Shown here piece after piece: positions 12,201-21,529 of a DNA stretch of 64,000 nt (position 1 is the stretch's first letter; each line of letters starts with the position of its first letter). This DNA is from Euglena gracilis. Lineage: Eukaryota > Euglenida > Euglenophyceae > Euglenales. Location: the NCBI GenBank assembly GCA_039621445.1, contig CP154957.1, positions 42,944,212 through 43,008,211 of the forward strand. Direction: 5' to 3'. The notes beneath the pieces are model-generated. The model was not told the origin of the DNA, searched no databases, and was given only the letters and a program-made list of their open reading frames with translations. A program made the position numbers and the translations under genes.

Positions 12201-15200
12201 TGACAAACAAGGAAAACCGTCAAAGAATACCATTTGTGGAAAAATATGCCTCTTGAGTGGCAATGATTTGTCTGGAATATTTCACAAAATGCAACGCGTT
12301 TTCCAGAGGGCAGAGATACTTATGGAGGGGGGGGGTTGAATATTTTGGACACCACTTAACTTTCGTAGCCAAGACCAAGAGAAAGCCATGGTTCAGCAAA
12401 CATGGAACAGACCTGCACTGTCGATGTCCCAAGATTTGGTTGGTCAGAATTCTGTCTCCTTAATTTCGCAACAGAAGCAAACTGAGGAGAATCAGAACTA
12501 GGTTGTCGTTCGTCGCATTCAGACCAGGAAAAGATGTCTTGGAAGCCCCCCCCCCTTAAAGCTTGTGGGGTTGAAAAAAAGCCAAGCAGTCAACAGCAAT
12601 CAACTTAAACACATCACCACTTCGCTTCAATTTCAGAGTCCAATTCAAAAATTATTCCTTGTGGCGAATGATTTCTCCTAGAAATGATGAGTCAACGTTT
12701 TTTGGTGGTTGCATTTGACAAAATTGCAAACTTTGTCAAATGAATTTCTGGGGGGGGGGAACAAGATGTCAAATCTGAGCTACAAATGATAAATGGGCCT
12801 TTAAATAGAAAATGGGGCTGGGGATCTTTCCCCGGTTCTCTAGAAGCAAAAGCAAATCTCTTTCAGGTCTGGTGACACTTGACCACTTCTTTGACGCTGT
12901 CGCAACTTTCTGATGGTGCTGTGAACACAAGAAACAAAATAAGCTAAATGCATAACTATAATAAAGAAACCCCCAACTTCAACACTCCCCAGCCAAATCA
13001 AAATTAATACAAAGAAGGCGTGGGCAGGTGACTGGGAAAAAATCATGTAAATACCATTACCCCCCCAAATAACCTGGTGGGGTGCTGGGTTATTGGAACC
13101 AACTTTTGGCCCTGTCCCCCCGCCAGGTTACTTGGGCCCTTTTTTTCAGCATAGTAAAAGAATTTGCCTAAAAGGGGGGGTGCCAAGTTACTGGAACCAT
13201 CTTTTTTGCCCCTCCCCCGCCAAGTCACTGCCAGGAGCAAGTGCCCCGCCAGGTTATTTGGGAGGGGGGTTTATGTGAGAGTTTATTCTGGTAAACACCA
13301 CCCCAGGAGGAAAATACATTCCTATTATATTTTGCAATCGTCCACTCAGTTTGATCCGTGGGGCCCTGTTTAGCCCTGGTCAGAGAAGGTTGAGGAAGGT
13401 TTTGTAGATATAATCTTGCACAGATTAGGAGTGCCCAAAACTGTCAAGAAATCAAATCTTCGACCATTTGACCCCGTTATTCAGAATTTTCTGCACTTCG
13501 CGGCAAATTTTCTTTAACCAGCCTGGCTTCACCTGGCTAACCCAGCTTTATCACAGCGCCCCCCCCCCCCCAGCTGCTGGCTGGCCGGACCCCCTCCCTC
13601 CAGGGCAGGGTGAACCAAAATCATGCATGGAATGGGGGGATTAAAAGAGTCATGACCATAATCCAAATGACCCTGACTGAAATCAAAGCTTGTGCGTGAG
13701 TTGTTTGTAGATGTAGCCCGGCTCAACGGAAACACGTTGCTGAGTCACAGCAGCTGGTTGCAGAACGGCATTATTTCCTTTTTCACCCTGGTGGTGCAAA
13801 TTGGGTGGTGAACAACATATGATTTTGTAAATAGAGACATACCAAAGGTGCACTTCATGTCATCGATGAAAACCCTTTCTGCAAACCCATTGGGATCTTC
13901 AATGTGTCCTGGCGCCTGTTTGAAATGAGAAAGAACGAGGGCTCAGAAAAGTCTCCAAAGCTGATCTTTGGATGGACTGGAAATCATCCATAACCAGCCA
14001 GCTGATTTGTCCAGTTTGAAAATGGTGATACATCTTGACATTGTCAGAAAAAGGGAAATAACCCAAAATATAAAGTCTCCCCAGGGGGTTTGGTTTTACT
14101 GCCCGAATATAAAGCCCCCCCCCCGCCACCGATACAAAAAGCCCACAGATGGTGCCATTCAGGAAAAAGCAGAAAAATTTGGTGCCAAAACAAATTTTCA
14201 CCAAAAAATGTCCATTTTGGTCAAAATTGAACTTTTTGGTGGTACGGAGCAAAAATTTGTTAAAAAATAGCATTTGGCTGCAATTGAAGGCAGTCGAGCT
14301 TGTATGGGCCACACCAAAAAGTTTGATCCCCCCCAAACATAAAGCCCCTCCCAAATATACTTCCCCTCTGGGGGTCTTCAAATCTTGCCCAAATATACAG
14401 TGTGCCGAAATTTTTATATCCCCTCGAATTTTGTGGGTGGGTGCTCAACCCCAAGCCCCAAAGCCTATGGCCCATGGGCTGTGGTGATGGTGTGTGCACA
14501 GTAGCACAGCCCTGCCCCACACAGCAGCACACCCAAGCTGAAAAGAGCAATTGAAAATGATCATTCATAAAAATTGGCAGGAAACTGCTGTGTAAAATAA
14601 ATGTGTTTCTGAAATGCATCTCTCAATCTGTCAGTGGGGTCAATAAAATATTGGGAAATTCACCATCTCATCTGGTGGAAGAGATTTGATGTGAAAACTA
14701 AACCTAAATGTGTTCTTCCATCTGAGCAATGAATTTCGAGTTAGCAAACACAAAAGCCACAAACAGTGGAATAATGACCAATGGAGCAACTATACCATTA
14801 TACAAGTATACCTACATACATACATACATACATACATACATACATACATACATACATACATACATACATACATACATACATACATACATACATACATACA
14901 TACATACATACATACATACATACATACACATACACATACATACATACATACATACCTACATACATACATACATACCTACATACATCCATACATACATACA
15001 TGCATACATGAATACAGCATGCATGTATGCATTTATCCATCCATACACTCCCTCCTGACTGACGATGATTTTGACCAAATTTTGGTTCGAGCCGGCCAAG
15101 GGTGAAGATGCACCCTGAAATTGCATTGGGGACAATGACAAAGCGGCCTTCTGCACTCTTTCCACATAAAAGAAAATGCCAGGCGTTCCCAAAAAAAAAA

Positions 15201-16648
15201 CAGCAAATTTTTATACATTTATATGATAGCTTTTTTTTTAAAAAAAAAGTCTATCACCACTATGGGAAAATTTTTAACTTTTCACTTTTCTTTAAATACA
15301 CTTGGATAATCAAAAATTAATCTTCATCATAATAAATTAACATTAATCAATTAATATTTAATCTTAATCATAACAAATTAATTATTAATCAATTAATAAT
15401 AAAAACTGCAGCATTAAACAAAGAAAGAGCCTTTTTTGAGTTCTTAATATTCTTGAAACAAAAACACACAAAAAGAAAAAATACTTCCAATAATTTTATT
15501 CTTCTCTTTGCGAATAAAAAAAGCAATTACCCTTTGCTATTTTCATTTATTTTTGAGAGAAAAAAAATTGGTTTCTTTTTTTTAGGACTTAATGCAATTC
15601 ATAATCTTGCAATTGTATGCAACATTTTTCCCAGATTTTTTTTATAAAAATTGGGAAAAACAAAGCAAAAAAGATTCCAAAAAAAAGAAGAAAAAACTAC
15701 CACAAAATGCTTTACAAAAGAGTCTGCTTTGGGAAAAAGTTAAACCCCCCCAAACATAAAGCCCCCCCTCCAAATACGAAGCCCCCCCTGAGGGTCTTGA
15801 AATTCCCTCCAAATACAAAGCCGGGGGGGGCTTCATATTTGGGGGGAGTTTATTTTGTGATGGGGAAAAAACTTAAATTCAACTATTCTCAATATTTCCC
15901 TCGCATTTGGTTTGAGCACACTTAAACCTTTGGGATCTAATCAAAAAAAAATTGAACAATGATTTCTTTTTTTTAAAAAAAGTGTCCTACAGAAATGACA
16001 ATAATGATGTGAAAAAATGCCAAAAATGTTGAAACCTGAAAAAAGGCAAAACAAAAGCCAAAAAATCACCAAGATATTCACAAATGTAAAAAAAATTATG
16101 CAAAATATTTTACAAATATGGACAACTGAGGCATCTAATGGAAACAATTTTGCAATTTCACAAGAAAATTTTTGAAAAGTGAAAGTGTGCCTTTCGGTCA
16201 AGGGGGGAGAGGGGGTGGGCTCAGACCCCCATCCCGACGTTGGAGTCCGGATCCCCCTCCGGGGCAGGGTGTTGCCTAAGAAAATTTGACCCCACCCCTG
16301 GGGGGTCCAGGCAGCCAGCAGCCTTTTTCCAGACAGCACCAGCCCTCCCCCCTCGTCAAAGAGTTTTATTTATTTCCAGCCGTCCAAAGGGCGGCTGGAC
16401 AAAAGGGCGGCTGGACAGTAATGGTGTTTTGCTTTCAGGTGTGCAAAAATGGGCCAAACATGGGTCAAAAAATGGACGAAAAAGGTCAGAAAAGGGCTGG
16501 CCAGGGCAACTTCGGGGTCAAAAATTAGTTTTTTTGCATGACCAGCAGTTTTTTTGAACATTTTTTTGCAATTTCGATTTTCTCAGGCGGCACATATCTC
16601 ACTTAAAAGATTTTTTCTCTGTCGGTGTTGGTAAATGCCCACATCGAC

Positions 16649-16689
<41 letters not shown>

Positions 16690-19600
16690 ACTTTGACAAG
16701 TGAGGTGCCCAAGAGCAGGTGGCACCACAGCATATGGTATACAAAGGTTTTATCCTGAAAAACTGTGCCCTTTGCCTCCAGTATTTTAGTCAAAAATGAG
16801 GTACACAGCACATTTTTGGTCCAATACATTTACCCAACAACCCAAAAATCCCAGCAGTACTCAAAAGAGGGAGTCCACAGGAACACAAGGGAATACGAAG
16901 GAATACAATCACAATTCCATCACATTCATTTTCCAGCTCCAAACGCACTGTCATGAGAGGCTCATGGTTGGTTTTAAAGTGGTTGGAGTGGGCAAACACA
17001 CATCGTCCATCTGCGCATTTGCGCACACCGACATCATTCATGCTTTAGTGTGGGTGCCACGGAACCTTGAACATCAGTGGCGTATTGATAGTCAACTTGC
17101 CACCGAACTCAACTAGTAGCTCGTATCAGTCCTCCTGTGTTCTGTATCCCTCATCAACCCCCAGTGGCAGAATTCTTGAACAGCCCATTGTTAATGTGGC
17201 ATGTGCACGTTCACTGCCAACATCCACAACATGCCATAAAACTTCAGAAAGCAAGCAAAGGGGTGGAACTGCCACCCCTTCCAAAGCACCACCTGGCACA
17301 TAAAAGAAACGGGGGAGGCGGTACCGGGGTTTTGGTGCTTTTGTCAGTGTATGTTCACTTTTGGGGGGGTCTGGGGGTTTTTGTGTCATTCCAACCACAA
17401 AAAAAAAACACGTAATTCCCGGGGCCAAAAATGATAGTTCGCAAAAATCATAATTCGAATTCTGCCGCCTTTCGCTCTCACCCTTGTAACGCTGTCGCCC
17501 AAATCAAATTTTTGTCGACGTGCGAAAATGCGCATCGACCAAATAAAAAGTGCATCTTAAGTACAAGATGCGCCACCTGAGTTTTTTTGGTACCCGGCTT
17601 GACCTGGGTCAGGCCCAGCTCCAGCTCTGGACCCCGGGGGGGGGGGTCAGCCAGCAGCCTGTTTCCAGCCCCTGAGCTGGACCCCCCAGTGGGGGGTCCC
17701 TGTGCAACGCCCTATTCCGGGAACTACCTCGAACTACCGAAAAGCTTCCCATAGATCCCTGTCGTAACCCTAACCCTGTCGGTGATCTTGATTTTAATGG
17801 GAAAAAACGGAGGTCGCTGTGCAAAACAAGATCGGTGTTGGCGAAAGAAGTGATGCCGCGTATCCAACTACTTACCACCTGGGGGGGGATTATATAATCC
17901 CAGTGATGTGTATGCAAACACCACATGAAAACCATTTATCTCTTTCAACAAAAGCGACCGTTCATTCATATTTCTAATGAATAATATCTTTACAGAAAAC
18001 CAATGCATTCGCGCTCCTATTTTCAAATCTCTTTGAATCACCTGAGCCAATGAGCCCTAAAGTTGGGGGAGGGGGGGACAAATCTGTCAGCAGCTCCGTC
18101 ACAACCTTTGGCTTCATCCCGTATGCCTCTGTAGGGCCTCCTTTGGCACTGCATGAGGGCTGCACACCTTCTGGATATCTCCACGGAAAACCAGCTTCTC
18201 CCCAACCAAGATTTCGACAAGCCTGGCACCTCGGAAGCTGGTTTGGCAATTCGGTGATCCACGTTTATTTCCTTGTGTGAGTGTTGAGTCTCCCAGAAAC
18301 GTACCTCAGCAAATATGGTCCCCATTTTTGTATCGCAAGCGGAGCCTAATCCCAACGTGTTTCGTCTGTGTGCCCTGGGCCGTTGCACCCAAATAACAAC
18401 GTGCACTGCCAAAAAGCAAAAGAGAGAGAAGGGAATTGGAAGACCAAAGTCGAGAAGTAGAAGAAGCAGCAAGCAAAGCTAATACGAGGGTGAGGAGTTT
18501 GGGATGTAAGAAATTGATGACAGTAAAAGGAAATTTAAGTAGGAGGGAAACAGAGAGATCCCCGCGGGCCCCAGAAAATGCTCAACAGGCTGTTGGGGAA
18601 ATTGAACAGCTGCAATTTTGGGGAGGACTGAAATTATGCTTCATTCACCTAAAAACTCCAAGAGACACAAACAGTTATAAAATCACACATCCACATTCCC
18701 TTCAAAGCAAACCCCCATGGGGCTTTGTTTTGGCAACCAAAAAAAAAACACCCCTCTCGGGAAGTGCCAGCGGGCATCTCGCAGGTGGTGTGGAGGAATA
18801 AAAAAAACTCGCCTGTGGCAGATATTCAAACTGGATGTTATTTGCCCAAGAAAAAAAGAGTTCCCAGCTGAAAATTAGCAGCTGAAAGAGTCAAAACCAC
18901 ACACAAAATAATAGCCCAAAATAGCCTAAATCACTGCCCCCTCAGCCGGCATTGACAGTGTTTGACATCTTTCATTGGCCAGTCATTTTGCTGGACACTG
19001 CAAAAAAAAATTCCACTAGCTAGCTCTGCTAGTGGACACCCCCCGGGGGGATCCACTAGAACTTAGAACAGCGAGCCAAATTTGGGCTAGCTGCAGTCCA
19101 GCCCCCCCAGGGGGTACTTGCGAACCCTCAAGAAATAGACTGGTCCAAATTGGGGTTCAAAGCTACCCAGCCCAGCGTGGACCGCCTCCCCCTGCCTGGG
19201 CTGGGTTTGGCTTGAGATTTGAGATGGGTCAGAAATGAAAAAAAAGCAGTCATGTGCTCGCACAAGACTGCCCTCAGATTGTTGTGTGTGCCCCATGCTG
19301 CAGCGCCCCACGCTGCAGCAGAGATGGTTGAAACACTGCTGTGTGGGGCCATGCCAGTGGACACACCATCACCATATCCCATAGCCAGGAGAGTCTTTGG
19401 GACTGGGCGTTGGGTACCCATAAATAACCCCCAAATAAAACCCCCCAAATAATACCCCCCCCCCCTTTTCCCCCCCCCCCCTTTTGTCCCCCCCCCCCCC
19501 CTGTTCCGAATTTTTTAATGTTGAATAAAATCTTAAAAAAAACATTTCTCATCTGACCTCCAAAAATAAACACAAGAAAGTGCAAAAAAAAAAAAATTTG

Positions 19601-20783
19601 GGTGTTTTTTTTTCTTTTTTTTTTTTTTAGAATCCTGAAAAAAAAAATTTACCCTATGATCAAATAATACCCCCCCCAACTTTTCAAAAAAAATACCCAT
19701 TTTTGTTACATAAATGTCCAATTACTTTTTCAAAAGTAATTTGTTCTACATTTTCTTTTCAATCAATTGTTTCAAACATGAAAAAAAAAACAACATTTTC
19801 TTTTTTTTTGTGATGAGCCAAATTTTGCAATTTGCCCCCATTGCCCATTGTGGGTACTGTTTTTTCCTCCCCCCCCCCCCCCGGGGGTTGTTTTTTTTTC
19901 TGGTTTTTGTGCCCCGGAAGGCCTGCAAAAGTGGTTTTTTGTGACCCAACCAAATAATTAATGCCGTCCTTTTCAAAAGGGGGGGGGTTATATTTGATTC
20001 TGAGGGGGTTGTTTGTTTGGGCAGGGGTGAAGAGGTGTTTTTGAAAAGTTCGTAACATGGAAGTGACCCCCCAAAACATTTTTTTACACAAATAGCACCT
20101 CAAGGGGGGTACAAAAAATTTGCGGATGATCCAACAAGCATTCCAACCTTGATCAAAATAAAACACACACACACACACACACCTCGCATGTACGCGCGTG
20201 ACACACCCACACACGATGCTTTGAAAATTTATTCACACACCGGCCAAAATCAATGTGCACATAATGCGCCCTCCCCTCTGAGAAGGGCGCCAACCACATG
20301 TGGTAATCCTCACAAGTGTGGTTCACGCCATCCAGAAGATTGCCGACAGTTCGAGGGTCATCGTGATATTCAGGTAGCACATTAACACTGTTGAAGAAAT
20401 GTGAAAAGAATACCAGAACAACCAAAAGGGGTTTTTCATTCAACACATTCTTTCCCAGAAACTTCTGAAACCATTTTCCAAGGGTAGAATGGCAAAAGAG
20501 CAAATGAGCTCAAGCTGAAGATGGCCTCAAGAACAGCTCCTTCGTCACAAGCCAGAAAGCAAGATATGTTATTTGACAGGATGGTTAAGGCAGCAATAAA
20601 TTTTTTTTGGAGAGATGTAGACCTTTCTGGGTCAGCAGAGATACGAACGTACGGGTTGGTCTGAGGGTCAGAAACACAAGCACCAAGGTCGTCGAAAATT
20701 TCGATCCCAGTGAGGCCAATAAAATGAGGATCGCCCCACGTTGTCAACAAATTGATGGTTAACGTCTGACCCAGCGCCACACC
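6219..20783 (-). CDS. KATNIP: KATNIP-like gene (DUF4457 protein), 13 exons of its middle and C-terminal part
   Basis: Exons read on the minus strand encode two successive DUF4457 repeats. Repeat 1 has LTINLLTTWGDPHFIGLTG, DPRTVGNLLDGVNHTCED, MWLAPFSEGRAHYV and FRGARLVEILVGEKLVFRG. Repeat 2 has ITILNTWGDLYFTGLTSL, LVDGHNVTTNRGCMWLVP, IRVWNYNSGPECFLCGA and APGHSGFDFG. Between them is a hydrophilic linker with GERPSTAVQSR; human KATNIP has a similar RPSTA stretch at the equivalent place. From family knowledge, KATNIP binds katanin and microtubules and sits at the ciliary base; it is a Joubert-syndrome gene in humans. Animal proteins are about 1,600 residues with three such repeats, so the N-terminal part and a third repeat are missing or unrecognised here. 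Reading phase agrees across most junctions. The main gap is between 20,241 and 18,271, where a short stretch including the expected WNY motif is unresolved. It could be a functional gene or an old copy, but the conserved motifs and splice phases argue for function. Confidence 0.85.
6284..6736 (-). other. Intron of the KATNIP-like gene (453 nt)
   Basis: AT-rich DNA between the GTATGA donor and the TTGCAG acceptor. It contains no recognisable repeat or gene. Confidence 0.7.
6737..6887 (-). CDS. KATNIP: KATNIP-like exon: second repeat, IRVWNYNSG...GAKHIQVAIDG
   Basis: The acceptor CTCACTTCAG and donor CAGAG|GTATGA enclose 50 codons: IQFPRQVKVSGIRVWNYN, SGPECFLCGAKHIQVAIDG and RNMAPDTGFLLQR. It follows the human order IxFDxxxxIxxLRFWNYNKSP...RGAKxxxVxxDG...GFLIRKGPG almost segment for segment. 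This is the clearest single exon for assigning the family. Confidence 0.9.
6888..8977 (-). other. Intron of the KATNIP-like gene (2,090 nt)
   Basis: It contains G/C-rich, run-rich sequence at 7200-7700, the GGT microsatellite at 8049-8155 and A/T-rich tracts. No coding segment was found inside. Confidence 0.65.
8049..8155 (+). repeat. GGT trinucleotide microsatellite
   Basis: Imperfect (GGT)n interrupted by AGT, TAT and GTG units, ending in GGCGGCGGC. It lies inside an intron of the KATNIP-like gene; on the transcribed strand it is an ACC tract. Confidence 0.9.
8978..9062 (-). CDS. KATNIP: KATNIP-like exon: second repeat, LVDGHN...CMWLVP
   Basis: The acceptor CGTCCACAG and donor TTGCAG|GTGTGT enclose 28 codons reading LVDGHNVTTNRGCMWLVPLL and VEGSPQLQ. 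This matches LIDGxNxTxxxxHMWLxPF of the family, with Cys in place of the usual His. The 1,566-nt intron before it joins in matching phase. Confidence 0.85.
9063..10628 (-). other. Intron of the KATNIP-like gene (1,566 nt)
   Basis: It contains two G-run modules at 9230-9360, one carrying a TTTGTGGTCGAATTTC dispersed repeat, and AT-rich DNA with short repeats of AATTGT type at 10,020-10,140. Confidence 0.65.
10629..10741 (-). CDS. KATNIP: KATNIP-like exon: second repeat, ACPKDVTVLPG segment
   Basis: The acceptor GCATTTCAG joins in phase 0 to GLTSLQ. The exon reads VLNQFQQPYRLTPVMLSACP, then KDVTVLPGHEADDRVLA, and stops at GCCAA|GTGTGT. The same order, SAxPxDxNxLPxxxxDxR, follows the GLTGLE strand in known members. 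It leaves two bases of a codon, completed as Asn by the next exon to give ANLVDG. Confidence 0.84.
10930..11039 (-). CDS. KATNIP: KATNIP-like exon: second DUF4457 repeat, TWGD strand
   Basis: The frame reads STEPQLPKGRIVTITILNTW then GDLYFTGLTSLQ, the TWGDxxxxGLTxL opening of the second repeat, ending at the donor TTGCAG|GTTTAT. Two acceptors are possible: GTTGAG at 11,040, which fits the phase of the upstream exon, or the better-looking CTCCACAG giving a start at 11,018. Confidence 0.8.
11140..11308 (-). CDS. KATNIP: KATNIP-like linker exon carrying GERPSTAVQSR
   Basis: The acceptor CACGTTGCAG starts the exon in phase 0, continuing from ...TSTVQ. It reads GNVSAVHPTLHLKSEPVIG, ERPSTAVQSRTMGDSPVG and SPALDAELSPTG. 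Human KATNIP has an RRPSTA segment in the linker before its second repeat, so position and motif agree. The 3' end is not fixed: the only phase-1 donor is GATT|GTTGGT at 11,140, but other splice choices cannot be excluded. A second frame here is also open and Cys-rich; I judged it a shadow. Confidence 0.62.
12413..12554 (-). CDS. KATNIP: KATNIP-like linker exon with a G-run at its 5' edge
   Basis: The frame reads GFQDIFSWSECDERQ, PSSDSPQFASVAKLRRQ and NSDQPNLGTSTVQ, ending at the donor GTGCAG|GTCTGT. The acidic, Ser-rich and basic mix is typical of the disordered linker between DUF4457 repeats. The 5' edge is uncertain: TTTAAG before a run of Gs gives matching phase and a poly-Gly start, while CCAAG at 12,538 would give a shorter exon. 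Run length in the assembly would alter the frame. The 3' junction joins in phase 0 to the exon at 11,308. Confidence 0.62.
12879..12918 (-). CDS. KATNIP: KATNIP-like linker exon (tentative)
   Basis: Acceptor TGTGTTCACAG, then PSESCDSVKEVV, donor CAA|GTGTCA. Phases match both the preceding tentative exon (one base plus two) and the following exon (two bases plus one). It is only 40 nt long and carries no family motif, so support is the good acceptor and the phase agreement only. Confidence 0.35.
13043..13270. repeat. Degenerate repeat of GCCAGGTTACTTGGG-type units
   Basis: Within an intron, units reading like CCGCCAGGTTAYTTGGG or CCAAGTTACTGGAACCA recur about every 90 nt at roughly 13,070-13,160 and 13,180-13,265, separated by C runs. 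Confidence 0.5.
13736..13777 (-). CDS. KATNIP: KATNIP-like linker exon (tentative)
   Basis: This short segment reads NNAVLQPAAVTQQ. It was placed because a start at 13,777 completes the split Gly codon of the previous exon and the donor CAAC|GTGTTT fits the GTNT pattern of the other introns. The acceptor (GAAAAAG) lacks a pyrimidine tract, and the previous exon can also be read through with no intron here. The linker is poorly conserved in the family, so motifs cannot help. Confidence 0.35.
13843..13915 (-). CDS. KATNIP: KATNIP-like exon: end of first repeat (APG...VFIDD)
   Basis: The acceptor ATTTCAAACAG and the donor CTTTG|GTATGT enclose 24 codons reading APGHIEDPNGFAERVFIDDM. In the family the GEIxKAxG...FGDxILFTxDD stretch follows directly after the previous exon's segment. 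The 4,252-nt intron between them, the longest resolved here, joins in phase 0. Confidence 0.72.
14070..14410. repeat. AAATATAAAGCCCCCC-type repeat, with a second cluster at 15,745-15,860
   Basis: Short units of the form CCCAAATATAAAGCCCC and CTGGGGGTCTTCAAAT recur, with poly-C spacers. The two clusters share AAACATAAAGCCCC, so they are copies of one dispersed module. Confidence 0.55.
14812..15004 (+). repeat. ACAT tetranucleotide microsatellite
   Basis: About 190 nt of nearly perfect (ACAT)n with a few CACA and CCTA interruptions. Apparent proteins of Tyr-Ile-His-Thr repeats in this region are artefacts of it. Confidence 0.95.
16651..16686 (+). repeat. 36-base A homopolymer
   Basis: An uninterrupted A run inside an intron. 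It could be the tail of an old retroposed sequence, but no target duplication was seen. Confidence 0.9.
18168..18271 (-). CDS. KATNIP: KATNIP-like exon: first repeat, RGARLVEI strand; 5' boundary uncertain
   Basis: This frame encodes NKRGSPNCQTSFRGARL, VEILVGEKLVFRGDIQK, matching the NKS..SFRGxK...FxGEI segment after the WNYN motif in DUF4457 repeats. The donor CAGAAG|GTGTGC joins in phase 0 to the exon at 13,915. The 5' edge is doubtful: CACACAAG at 18,272 is the nearest acceptor, yet in another frame just upstream (18,290-18,365) lies TIFAEVRFWETQ, which resembles the expected (L/I)RxW motif. A one-base frameshift, an assembly error or an unrecognised splice could explain this. Confidence 0.6.
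18272..20240 (-). other. Unresolved stretch between first-repeat exons of the KATNIP-like gene
   Basis: An exon or exon part carrying the (I)RxWNY motif should lie here. The frame 18,290-18,365 reads TIFAEVRFWETQ and can begin after CACACAG with matching phase, but it is out of frame with the exon that follows. The rest is C runs (19,440-19,500), A/T runs, a CTAG-type hairpin module (19,017-19,110) and a CA repeat at 20,162. Confidence 0.5.
20162..20182 (+). repeat. CA dinucleotide repeat
   Basis: A short (AC)n run immediately downstream of the 20,241 splice donor, inside the intron. Confidence 0.85.
20241..20387 (-). CDS. KATNIP: KATNIP-like exon: first repeat, LLDGVN...HMWLAPF segment
   Basis: The acceptor TTCTTCAACAG precedes the exon and the donor is GGCCG|GTGTGTG. 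It encodes VNVLPEYHDDPRTVGNLLDG, VNHTCEDYHMWLAPF and HYVHIDFG. In known family members the same order runs LP.Y..DPR, LIDGVN.T, HxWLAPF and IDF. The 235-nt intron before it joins in matching phase. Confidence 0.88.
20623..20783 (-). CDS. KATNIP: KATNIP-like exon: first DUF4457 repeat, TWGD strand
   Basis: The exon follows the acceptor CTGCTCCACAG and ends at AAAG|GTCTAC. It encodes 53 residues including LTINLLTTWGDPHFIGLTG and IEIFDDLG, then VRISADPE. The pattern TWGDPxxxGLTGIEIF is the hallmark opening of a DUF4457 repeat. It enters in phase 0 and leaves two bases of a codon, which the next exon completes as Ser. Confidence 0.85.
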
Positions 20784-21529
20784 CTGTGGAGCAGGGGGAA
20801 CAAGGCATAAAAACCATTGGGGAGAACTTCATTCAAAAACATACGGAGCCTGAAAAATGAACCTTCCTTTGCAAAACTACATCATCATCTCCCCATTTTC
20901 TTTCCCAATCACTGCACCCACACCGGGCCAAAGATTTGAAGTCCACAGCTGGAAAAAGGTGATCCCAAAAACCACAAGAGAAACTTCCCAAAATCCAAAA
21001 AAACCTGCAGGGGGTGTTGAGGAAGTGAGAAAAAAGGGGAAACACCGAATCACAAAAACAAGTGATTCAGCCTCCCCAAGGAGAAACGAAAACACCCTCA
21101 CAAAATGGGTTCGCAAAAAAACTTCGACAGTCGCACGCTGGTGTTAACTTATCTCCGGCTGAACATTCAAAAAACCCTCCTAGCAGGGGAGGCAAATGGA
21201 AAACTTCACAAAAAATAGAAGAGCTTCTCAAGCCCACTTCCCGCACTAACACTCAGAAATGCTCCTAGCAGCGGCAAAGGGCCCACCCAAGGTCCATGGA
21301 AAAGCAAAAAGCTGGGAGGCCCCCGCAAAGGCGCGAACAACAGATGGGGCGGGCAAAAACAAAAATGAAAAAAAAAAACTAAAAAAAAAAAGAAAAACAA
21401 AAAAAAAAAAACACAAAACCACCCCCCCATTCAAATACGTTTTCAAAAAAAATTTCATTTCAAAATATTTTCACAATAACCCAACTTTATCCCAATGGCC
21501 AAGGGTTTTCTGCAGCACACGGGGGGTCC

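Larger units (their letters stand above)
13916..18167 (-). other. Longest resolved intron of the KATNIP-like gene (4,252 nt), filled with repeats
   Basis: It holds AAATATAAAGCCCCCC-type repeats (14,070-14,410 and 15,745-15,860), an ACAT microsatellite, AT-rich DNA, a 36-base A run at 16,651 and G/C palindromes. Open frames at 16.2-17.9 kb did not resolve into recognisable exons. Confidence 0.6.

Noticed and set aside
14812-15040. Long open frames of Tyr-Ile-His-Thr repeats
   Set aside because: Translation of the ACAT microsatellite in several frames at once.
18436-18801. Plus-strand frame starting MEDQSREVEEAASKANTRV
   Set aside because: Plausible composition but isolated, purine-rich, on the opposite strand within the KATNIP-like gene, with no domain or splice support.
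19951-19968. An 18-nt micro-exon reading TALIIW between first-repeat exons of the KATNIP-like gene
   Set aside because: Its left phase fits the donor at 20,241, but its right end puts the next exon into a stop, and its donor (GTTGGG) lacks the T at +4 seen in the others.
21030-21060. Rho-independent terminators at hairpins followed by T runs, here and elsewhere
   Set aside because: The spliced gene structure shows a eukaryotic nuclear genome, where such terminators are not expected.
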